Assembly (NCBI GenBank): GCA_038373885.1
Contig: JAWZYV010013167.1
Span: forward strand, 62,001-126,000
Length of the DNA stretch: 64,000 nt
DNA from: Cheiracanthium punctorium
Lineage: Eukaryota; Arthropoda; Arachnida; Araneae; Cheiracanthiidae
Direction: 5' to 3'
In this document: piece after piece, positions 22,848-33,300 of the stretch
Numbering within the stretch: the stretch's first letter is position 1
Layout: the number at the start of each line of letters is the position of its first letter
Program-made: the position numbers and the translations under genes
The notes under the pieces: model-generated
Databases searched by the model: none
The model's input: only the letters and a program-made list of their open reading frames with translations
Told to the model about the DNA's origin: nothing

Positions 22848-24940
22848 GTCCATCCCTAATCCAGATGCTCTTGAAATGATCTCCCCAACATCTTACGACA
22901 GTGCCAATAAAAAGATAGCGCTAAAAAACTTTTGAGCTACTCTTCTTCTGGTATAACAAATAGAACAAGTGAACAGTTTTCCATTGATTTGAATTTTCAA
23001 GTTCAGAGGGCATCGTCTCCTTTCGAGAGTTTATAGAGCCAGGCCCTGATTATCACACGGGCACTTGGGACGTGTGGCCTGGGCACAATTGCCTTAATAG
23101 CTCAAAAAAACTGAGTTTGAAGCTATGTACAAGGGCACAAAAATTGTGCTAGCTATATATACAACGGCATAAAATTTGAAAAGTGCCCTGGGCACAAATT
23201 AGGCCCTGCGTGTGGGTTTCTAAATTTTTGAAATTCATACACGGAAAAAAAATTCATATCTCACTCTGCTTTCATTTGAAAAATCATCGATGAAAAACTT
23301 CTCCCACTTTCAGAGTAATGATTTTTTAATTAGCTAACAGACAACGCCGAAGCACTAATTTTCGAGCTACAAAATAGAATAATCCACAAAAGAGGTTTCT
23401 CAAATTTCAAAACAACATCAAAAAACAACTACCAAATTCAGAAATGAATTCATTTATTATGATTCACAATTTATGAGATATTTCCTAGTTTCTGAAAGTC
23501 ATATCTGTTGCCTGCAGAATGACGAAATATTGACAGAGTAAATCAGATTTAGAAAAGAAAATGGGTTAGCAACAAAGTAGAATTGTGTACTAACTTTAAT
23601 ATTTGAATTTGACACGAACATATTTTTCGATGAAATTGCCTTTCATTTTTTGAATGGAAAAATAAAACTTGCATGCCTCAAATGAACGCCCTATCTTGAT
23701 AGCATGTTTCGAAATCACGTTTCTTCTTTTTGCATGAATATTATCGATTCGGTTATCTTATCCTTAATGTAAGTCACGCAGTTGAACAAACTGTTTGACT
23801 TGACTGAACTGTGTTTTGGAAATTGTTTTTGACTTCAGCGCACGTTATGTACAGTTGAAATTTCTGGAATATCTGTTCCATTTTCAGAATACTACTGCAC
23901 ATTTATACTGAAAAAGTATTTTAAAGAAAAGTTAAGTTCAACAACTGGACTTTTCAATCAGGTACGTGTTTTATTGGTAACATTTATTAAGGAATACATT
24001 GATATGACAAGATTAAGAAAACCCCATAGTTTGTTTAAACATGAAAGTATGAGCAGACCCGTAGCTAGACCAAAGTGACAGAGGGCAACTCAGACATGTT
24101 GAGCTCCTTTAATTTGGTTTCTAAAAAAAACTTCATCATTATCCATGAAATTTAAAATTAATCTAAATTGAATTGTCTACGTTCAATTTTTTTTTTTTTT
24201 TTGTATGAAATAGGCATTACTAATTGGGTTATTCTTTTTCAAAGACCCTGTGTAGAGTTAAAAAAACAAAATAGAAAACAATACAAACCGTGATGTTAAT
24301 CCATTAGTACTTATCAACAGTCTATGAATGACCAAGTTTATTTTGTTGAATCAAATTACACTCAAAATTAAGTTTTCTCGAAGCAAGTAAACCGTTTTCC
24401 GCGTCAAACTTCATTCTCTTCGATTCAAAGTAATCGCAAATTGAAATTAATAAACTGAGTTTTGTAGTTTAAAAGTACACAGATCAGTTTTATTTTATTT
24501 TTTATTAATTGAGAGAAGTCAAAGGTCAAGACTATTCTTTTTGGAAATCAATTAACTTTTGAATAGCTTTTTAAAGATGCGCCAGAGACTCGGAAAAATT
24601 TAGACTCTCTTTACAAGTTGAACTGTGAACTATTACAAACAATTAACTAGTAAGAGTTCCGAAACACTCGGGGGTTAATGCTAAATATGCGGAATTCTGT
24701 AATATTTCCCTAAACAGATAACTCTTCGGCCCATTTTTGAAGGCGATTTCTGGCGATTGTGATCGGCGGCGATTTTCTTCGGCCGCCGATTCCATTTTTT
24801 CGGCGAAGATGCATGAAGCCATAGGCGTAATCTGGGGGCTGCAAAGTCCCCTGCAGTTGCAAAATTTTTCCCCCTAGTTTAAAAAGTCAGGGGGCAAAAT
24901 TATGACTTTGAACACAGATCGTGCATTTACAACCCACATA
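22848..24940. other. Intergenic with one small MITE, no gene
   Basis: Apart from the MITE at 23040-23208 I recognise no exon or element. A poly-T tract is at 24188-24203. Confidence 0.45.
23040..23208. mobile_element. Small hAT-like MITE
   Basis: 169 bp with ends CAGGCCCTGATT and, inverted, CAGGGCCTAATT (10 of 12). GGGCAC words occur near both ends. No clean target duplication. Confidence 0.45.
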
Positions 24941-25381
24941 CAGGGTGAATCTAAACTCTTGGGCAAAACTTTAAGGGGTGATAGGGCACACAGCGAGGAA
25001 TCGTAACCACATAGCAATCTGGGGTGAAACGCAGTTTTAACTTACCCGGTATTAATCACTTTTGGAAAAGCATTGAAGTTTCCGCCTGATTTCTTAACCA
25101 AGTTTCATAAGCAATAGGGTCGTCTCCGAAAATTTCATCCATGAAATAAAATAAACTTTTTAAACTATCCATTTTAGTCTTCTGTTTTCGGAGAAAAATA
25201 CATTAGTTTCTGACGAACAATAGTCGGCAAGTGCACTGTTGTTTCAGCACTTTTTCCGAAGTGATTATTAACAGCTATACGAAGACGACGTTGCCGACCC
25301 CACATTGCTATGCGATTCTGATTCCTTATTATGTGCCCTATCACCCCTTAAAGTTTTACCCAAGCGTTTAAATTCACCTTG
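24941..25381. mobile_element. Fold-back MITE, CAGGGTGAATCTAAACT family, copy 1
   Basis: 441 bp with long inverted ends. CAGGGTGAATCTAAACTCTT and AAGGGGTGATAGGGCACA at the left are mirrored near the right end, and TA flanks both sides. Inverted similarity runs on for about 100 bp. The TA target suggests a Tc1/mariner-type donor. A second copy is at 48678-49124. Confidence 0.75.
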
Positions 25382-26042
25382 TATACAATCAAATTCTAAA
25401 ACGAAAAAAATGTTTTTTCTGCAAAAATCAACAAAAGAATAGAATCACAAATTCTTTTCAACCCAACTTGGACGACGGCCGATTCTACCGAATGGGCAAG
25501 TTAGATAATTTCCCCAGAACCGCAAAAATCTAGAGGGGGGGGGCGATTTTGAACTTTGTTTGAAATTGAAAGTTCACCCTTAGAGAAAAAGACCCGATGC
25601 GCTGAATAGTGGACAAAAAAAATGCCGCAATTAGAATTTATGTCACCCGGGCAAACCTTAATGAGTGTAGCCCTCCCATGGAATCGCGCCCCCATCCCAT
25701 GAAACCATAACTGATTTTGGCACCCCTTTAGCACGGTTCCCTGGGGTCTGCCCCCTTTAGTTGCGGTCCTATCACTGACTGAAATCAGTTTTACTATATT
25801 TTAATGAACCTTATTTTGGTTTTTGAAGGTCAGTAGTAAAGAGACTGTAGTTTTTCGTTTATGTGCACAAAACGCGTTTTTCTCGGTGTCCCTTGCATCC
25901 GCCCATGACTGAGAGATCACTGTAGAAAAACTGACTGGCGAAAGCTGTTTCTGCTAATTCTTTGAATGATTTAAATATATAGAGTAAGAAAATATTTAGA
26001 AATCAAAAAATTGATATAAAATTAGTCCATAACACAGATTAA
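25382..26042. other. Intergenic, nothing firm
   Basis: A poly-G word at 25533-25542 and CCCCTTTAG-like words suggest a decayed MITE, without matched ends. No gene. Confidence 0.4.
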
Positions 26043-26549
26043 CCCTTTAACGCGCAGTGTTCCCGCTCTGGGAACACCCAACTTAGACGTTTTGACTGTT
26101 GCCAGTCACGAAGAATAGATTTGATTTCTATAAAAATAGTTGCGGGTGACATAGCTCCACGAGAATCCTTTACTTTTTAGCACGTCATTTCCCGTAAAAA
26201 TATTCTCTCGATTATTTTTAACAGCACTGACATCTGCTGAAGAATGGAAGAGTGCGAGAACAGCTGGATAGATTGCGCAATGCTGAAAAAAGGGCAGCAG
26301 TTGCCATCGCTCGACTTAACTACCAGCAAGATGGCGGACGATCGAAACGTCCATCGCGTGCCACAGATCTAGAGACCCTTTTTTGACGCAGCTGGCTGTG
26401 CGCGCACAGCCAGCTGCGTTAAAAAGGGTCTCTAGATCTGTGGCACGCGATGGACGTTTCGATCGTCCGCCATCTTGCTGGTAGTTAAGTCGAGCGATGG
26501 CAACGGCTGCCCTTTTTTCAGCATTGGGAAAGGGTTGCGCCTTAAAGGG
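26043..26549. mobile_element. TTAA-flanked fold-back MITE (piggyBac-like), copy 1
   Basis: Flanked by TTAA at 26039-26042 and 26550-26553. The ends are CCCTTTAACGCGCA and, inverted, ACCCTTTAAGGCGCA-like. The inner part is a nearly perfect inverted repeat with 123-bp arms, 26280-26402 and 26403-26525, centred on TGTGCGCGCACA. Each arm holds CAAGATGGCGGACGATCGAA. A short stem GTGTTCCC-GCTCT-GGGAACAC lies near the left end. No transposase. Confidence 0.8.
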
Positions 26550-26653
26550 TTAACAAAGTTTAGCACAAATACTAATAACATAAGACAACTTTTCAGCACT
26601 ATTGGAAATTTGATTATCGATTTTTTCTTTTCGATACACCCTTCATGGGCACC

Positions 26654-27216
26654 CATATCTTGTTTGTTGGGTTGTTAAGGGGTGGGGGGGAAGCAATTCA
26701 AGGGTACTGCCCCAAAAGGACACTATATTTTAGCGTTGAACTACTACGTTATACCAGTGCATAAGTCATATCGGAAAAAAAAATCTTAACACACATCACC
26801 ATTACCAACTGATTTATTTTAATCAGGAGCGTACCTAAATTTGCCAGCCAGTTACCGAAACAACAATCTGTCCCACGTTCAAACAATACCTCTTGGGGTG
26901 CCGATTTCAGGTGCTAGGCCTCTCATCTGGAACTGGTTATTATTACCAGTTAGACTAGGAGACCCCGAGCAAAGTCGGACTTCCTCCTACTGAGGCTCAT
27001 TTAAATAGAAGTCGCCTCCTTTCGATCATCGCCGCCCTATGTGGAGGACCTCGCATCGCTTCACAGTCACCATAGTGCATGATATTCAACAACAACACAG
27101 CCGGTCACGACACATTCGAATACTCTACTCTATCATAAATCTACTCCATAATAAAATTTCAGATATAGTTTATGTTGATAAAACTGACAGAAAAATTATA
27201 CTTTAAGGTAAATAGG
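26654..27216 (+). promoter_or_regulatory. NAGA upstream region (promoter not resolved)
   Basis: This is the stretch between the TTAA MITE and the NAGA start codon. An AUG at 27172 is in frame with the NAGA start but would place extra residues before the signal peptide. No TATA box can be assigned with confidence. A (CAA)n-rich, possibly SINE-like segment lies at 26880-27105. Confidence 0.3.
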
Positions 27217-27368
27217 ATGAAACTTTTTTGGGTATTGCTTCTATGCATTTTTCCATTGCTGCATGCCTTGGATAATGGAGTGGCATTGACTCCTCCTATG
27301 GGATGGTTGTCTTGGGAGAGATTCACTTGTAACATCAACTGTAAGGAAGATCCTGATAACTGTATAAG
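27217..27368 (+). CDS. NAGA: NAGA exon 1: signal peptide and first barrel strand
   Basis: Encodes [15 protein letters not shown] (signal peptide), then [19 protein letters not shown], the GH27 N-terminal signature. Cys residues follow in [12 protein letters not shown]. Ends in a split codon before GTAAGT. Confidence 0.88.
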
Positions 27369-30300
27369 GTAAGTGCAAATATTTTCAAAAATAAACTATT
27401 TCATTTCATACGCGTGTCATAAAAATATAGGGTGTCCCGAAATGGACGCAAGATTTGAATTCAATAGAAAACACTGTTTTTTCCCCCCAATGGTATATTT
27501 TAAATTGAAACATAAAGTACATAGGATAGGGTCATGTATAGAATAGCACATCCGGCAAATGACCGTCGCGGCTTTGCTGGCACATACGCACATTTTTTTC
27601 ACCATTTTCCAGGACCCTTTCGAATAAATGAGGCTGAATTTTCTGGATGCAGCGTTGAGTACTCCTTCAATGCACGGCTGGATGTGGGCTTGTTGACATA
27701 CATCTTTGACCACCGAAAGAAATTCAGTTACGTTCAATCAAATGATTTTCCTCATCATTCATCATCAAAATCATCCTGAATCAAACTCATTATTTTCGAA
27801 ATGTTGTTCAATAATGAAAACGCGTTGTTCGAAAAGAAAAGGCTGTCCCGGCCCGTTACTAATTTTGTTGTTGTTGCTGTGTGTGATTAAGGCAAACCTG
27901 CGCGAGGAGTATCTGCCTAAGATGAGGGATGCCTTGGTAGGAGGACTTTCTAAGGGGTTCTAACGCGTATTCACGTTACATCTGGAGAAAACCTACCAAA
28001 TCTCCAGACCGTTAGATCGACGACTGCGCAATGGGACCCGAACCCGGGACCTTCACACTTCGGCCGTCTACCATTTTCAGTGATATAACCACTGTGCCAT
28101 GGTGAGGCCGTTACTAATTTTGCTCTTGCTGCGAAGGCCCGAGCCCGGTCCGGGTACGGGTAATCAACACTCACTCCCCTTCACAATCCCTATACCCAAG
28201 GACATTTTTTTCCAATCTTTTTCGGATCATCTAGAAAGACGATAGGCAAAGAGGGGAATTTCTTGGAAAATAAATGAAGACATTTTGACGTCAGGCAATA
28301 GGCAAAACCAGGGCCCCAGTATAACATTTTTGTGTCCAGGGCCCTTGTCAAACTTTGTGGCCCTATATTGTAACGAATTTTGGGGTGGCCTGTTCTTCGG
28401 GGGTTAAATAGAGTTTAAAATTCGTCCCCTACGTGTCCAATAATTAAAATATGCATTTTGTAACATGAAAATCGGTTCATTGGAACTTGAGACAGGGAGT
28501 TGGTGTCTCCATTGTTATAGTGTTTTCTCGAATTCTCGCAAAATAATGGCGATATCGCTTAAGATTTATTTTTGTCGCCAAATTTGGCGATTTTTAGCCC
28601 GAAACTCGCCCATTTGGCACCCGTAATGTGTGCTTTCCTTCAGGGTATTACGCAATAGCCTTATTATTACTCAGTTATTGTATTGCGCGATCAATAACTG
28701 GGAACCTCTGGGAACCCAGACAGCATAGCAAACTTGCATTAAACTTGCAGTAAGCTTGATTTATCAAGTCAATAAACTTGAATTAAGCTTGAAAATTTCA
28801 AGCGTGTAAGCTTAATGCAAGTTTGAATCAAGTGTTCAAGTTTACACTTGCCCAACTTGCATTAAGCTTGACATAGCAAGCTTAATTTCAAGCTTAAAAA
28901 ATTTTCCAAAAAAAAATTTCCTAAATACACGGGGCGCCCGTCGGCGAACTCGCCCCACATATTTTATTTTTCCACGCATTTCCCCCTCTGCGCTGAAATT
29001 TCAAGTTATTTTAATCTGTTTCCATCAAGCATCCGCGGCTGGGATCGAACTCGTGACCTAAGGTTTGACCCCTAACCACTCAGCCAACCTGACTTGCGCT
29101 GATATGACTAAAGTTTGAAGTGACTGTTAGGGTTATCACGCCGTTTTCTGGCGAGATTGATCAATGGCCGATGCCCATTTGTTTCTTTTATTTTTCCATG
29201 TTATGAATCAAAATTAAAATAATGTTATGTGTGATTTATAGACTCTACTAATAGGGAAATAAGCATAATATAAACTTAAAAGCAGCACACGTTTTAAAAC
29301 TTTCAATATCGTGACACTCATGTTGGACAATATTGGCCAAAATCGAGACAAACGACTGATTTTGAAATTAATTTCGTAGTATAATTGTATTTTGTTTTAA
29401 AGAATTTCAATATTTGGAAATATAGAATCTTTTTTTTATTATTATTCTATGATCAAGTACATTTATGACTGATGATAAATTATTTGTTATGTGGATGTGG
29501 CTTTCCAAATCAAGCAGTAATCAAGTTGTATTCAAGCTTGACAGTTCAAATGAGTTCTCCAATCTTGCTGCAAGCTTAAAATGAATTGAACTGTCAAGCT
29601 TGTATTAATGCGTCAAATTCAAAGAAATGTCAAGCTTGATTTAAGCTTATGTGCTGTCTGAGAAAGTACTGCTGAACGAAAGCCGTAGAAATGTTCAAGT
29701 AGCGTCGACGAAAAGTATTAAAGAGCAGGCAACTTCAGAGTTTAGTTAGTTGTGACTGAATGTTCGTTGAGTTCGCTGGTTTGTGTGCTATTGTGGGCGA
29801 TCTTCTCGCTTGTTTTGAAAAGCTTATTTTTGAATGTTGTTTGTGAATACTTTGTTGTTTTACGCTGAGGAACAGATGACAGTTTTCCTCGTGAATTTCC
29901 CCTTAATTTTAGCCTGTGAAAGGATTTTATAGTGTGAGAAATACAGTATCTGAGAAAGCTTTTGTGTTAAGCTAACTGTTATAGAGCGTGTTATTGCTTA
30001 TTAACCCTCCAATGCCCACTGTGAGAAATTCCCAAGTAAAAAAAAAATTTTTTTTCGTTGAAATAGTGCTCTTTTAAATAACGTTAATATAATATAAAAT
30101 TTATTTTTATACAATTTTTTAATGGCAGCACCGCACATTGATTTTAAAACTCTTTGGAAAATTGTAAATGAAACTCTTTAAAAAATATTTTGTATCTAGT
30201 GAAAAAGCATGTATTTTCTTACATAAAATTGGCAGTTCTAATTTTTTTCTTCATATTAAATATTAATATAGTAGAAAAATTACCATTGGGAACATGTTTT

Positions 30301-33300
30301 CTTTGCTGACTTCATCCATGCGTTGCTTCTAAAATATTTTTCGCCCATTATAATGCTGACACCTGTGGACCTAAACTACTACTATTATTAATTAAACGTA
30401 CAATGAATGGTTTTATGACTTCAAAATTACATTTTGGAAACATTTTTCCCGTATTTAAAAAAAAAAAAAAAAAGCGTTGAAAGATAGTAACGTACATGCT
30501 ACCGTGGGCATTAAAAGGTTAATTTAGGATAATTTTCAGGAGCCGTGCAAAAATTACAAAAGACAATAATTTTCTGGACTTTAGCAATAAACGTTTCCAT
30601 TCAAATTCATGATATAGCCCCTGACCACCTTTAAAGAAACTCTGAAACGTTCTATGATACAGGCTGAATTTTTGTAAATCATCTCACTAGTGTAGGGGGC
30701 ACACGTTACTCATTGAGAATTTTTTCTTAACGTAGCCTTTTTTCCCGAGCTCATTTGAATTTTTTTACAGTTCCCACTTATTTCTAATGCATAAAGAGTA
30801 AGCATCCTTTTAGGACATCTTGTATATTGTCGCATAGCCTGTATTTTTAAATAATTTTTTTGTAAATTTGCAGTGAAAAATTGTACATGGATATGGCCGA
30901 TAGTATTGTTTCTCTTGGACTCAAAGATGTAGGGTATGAATATATTAATATCGATGACTGTTGGATGGATAAAGACCGAGACAGTTCCAACAGATTAAAA
31001 CCTGATCCCGAAAGATTTCCCAATGGAATCAAACCGATTGCAGATTACGTAAGTATCATTTTTATGCTGTAGCTTACTAGTATTTTCATTGTTAGTCATT
31101 CAAATTTTTGCTCATCTTAACGTCATGTATATTTTTATATCCAATATGTTTCGCTATATTTATGCAGTTTTAAATGGTCTTTTAATTATTGAATTTCCAT
31201 CTGATGTGTATTTAACTTTACAAATTTTATAATTGCCAGCAACAAAACACAAGATGGTATGCTCGAATATTCTTACGCTTTACATAGTCAAAAACAGAAT
31301 GGCGATATTGTAGTTATACGCCGATTTATTCGTTCGTCCTATGAATAATGGTAAAAATTTCTCCAAATCTCTCACATATACAAACGAAAAGAATCCTGCC
31401 CTGCTGAGAAATCGATTAGCCTGTACGTTTATAGTATAGTTTTAGCCTATTACGTAACCATGGACGTTTTATGCACTCCTCAAAAGTAAAATTGCAGCAC
31501 AAGAAAAAATGCACGCAACGTCATGCAAATTTCAGGAGCGACGGTGGCGAGATGGATACACAAATAAATAAGAAAAACAGACAAATAAAATCATTATAAA
31601 CCAATTTATTCAGTACCTAATGCACACAACTCGGACAGCTATACAGGCTTTAATCCGGGAGGCATGTCCATGAGTTGATGAATGATTGCCTCAGGTAACC
31701 TTTGCCAAGCCACATCCGCTGCTGTGCACAGATCATCCATGGTTTGGGACTGTGGTCCTCGGATCCTGTCACGTCCAATGAGATCCCACAGGTGTTCGAT
31801 GGGATTCAGATTGGAGAGGCTGCCAGCCGGGTAAGCATGTGAAATGTGGTCAAGCGGTTAACAGTTTGCCGTGCAACAAGCACGGCAAACTGTTAACCTT
31901 GCTGGCATTGTCTTGCTGGAATACCGTGTTAGGTGCGCCCTGCAACAAGGACAGAACAACAGACCCCACAACTTGTGTGACGTAGCGGTCCGCTGTCAAA
32001 CCTCAGTCAATGTGTACCAGGTACGCCCTGTGATCCAACATTATGCCACTCTAAACCATCAGCCCGGTCGCATGCGGTCACATTCTCCAGTCGTTAACGG
32101 ATGGTTCAGGGGCGTAGCCAGAAATTTATCATGGGGGGGGGGGTTACGACTACTGCAACTCACATATACACTGTCTACCAATAAGTATTTGGACACCTGT
32201 GATAGAAAAGAAAAACTATATTCAAAATCAATAGTTGGTAGAGCCTCCACGAGAGGCAATTACAGCGTGAACCCTCCGGGGCATACTTTCCACAAGTCTT
32301 TGTATTACAGCTAGTGGTATTGTCTTCCACTCGGCTTGGAGTAGACATAGAAGTTCCTTCACCGATTTTGGACGGGTAGTGCACCCCTTAATTCGGCGAT
32401 CCAACTCGTCCCAGAGGTTCTCGATAGGGTTCAGGTCTGGGCTCTGGGCAGGCCAGTCCATTCGATGAACTCCATTGGCACCATACCAAGCCTTGGTTAA
32501 CCTCGAAACATGACAACTGGCATTGTTGTCCTGAAAGTAACAGGGGTCCAACCCGTAAAACTGCCACAACGTAGGAAGCACATTGTCATCCAAAATAGTG
32601 CAGTAGGCATCGGCGTTGAGCTTACCATGAATGGGGACCAAGGGTCCCAGTCCATACCAGGAGAAACACCCCCAGACCGACTTGACTAATGCCACAACTT
32701 GCTCCGCCGAACTTGACTGTTGGCACAATGCATTCTGGCAGGAGACGTTCTCCAGGCAGACGCCAGACCCAGACCCTGCCATCCGAACGGTAAAGGGTGG
32801 AACTTGATTCGTCGCTCCAAAGAACCCGTTTCCACTGATCTACGGTCTAATTTCGATGTGCTTTGCACCACATTAACCGAGCAGCGCGGTTGGACTTTGT
32901 AATCAAAGACTTATGGGCAGCAGCACGACCCTGAAAACCAAGCAGATGTGCTTCCTTACGGATGGTATTCATTGAAACAATACTCCCGGATGCCTGTTGA
33001 AACTCTTCGCGGATGAGGGCCATCGGTTGGGTGCGGTTCTTCCGAATTTCTCACACACTTCTTTTTTCCTGGACAGCACTCGTCGGACTCTATCTCCCAG
33101 TTTCGTTGGTCTGCCGACTCGGGGCACATTCCGACAATCACCGCTCACCTTCCACTTCTTAATCACATAGGCCACTGTCGATTTTGGGTACTTCAGATCG
33201 CTAGATATGTCCCTTAAGGATCGGCCACATTTGTGATACCCGATAGTTATACCTTTCTCGAAATCAGAGAGCTCCGAACTGCACGGCATCTTGCGTGCGA

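Noticed and set aside
22547..22935. Frames rich in RDETR-like repeats
   Set aside because: They are translations of the CGAGAC tandem array.
26432..26678. Frames on both strands over the 26.5-kb palindrome
   Set aside because: Mirror translations of a palindromic MITE, not coding.
29030..29098. Functional tRNA gene
   Set aside because: A and B boxes are present, but the acceptor arms do not pair and it lies inside a MITE.
28369..30000. Possible solo LTR starting TGTAACGAATTTT
   Set aside because: The start resembles some Gypsy LTRs, but I could not find a matching end, primer site or target duplication.
27430..30825. Possible large element with GGGTGTCCCGAAATGGACGC ends spanning NAGA intron 1
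   Set aside because: The right partner (GCATCCTTTTAGGACATC, inverted) matches only loosely and the interior is made of other elements.
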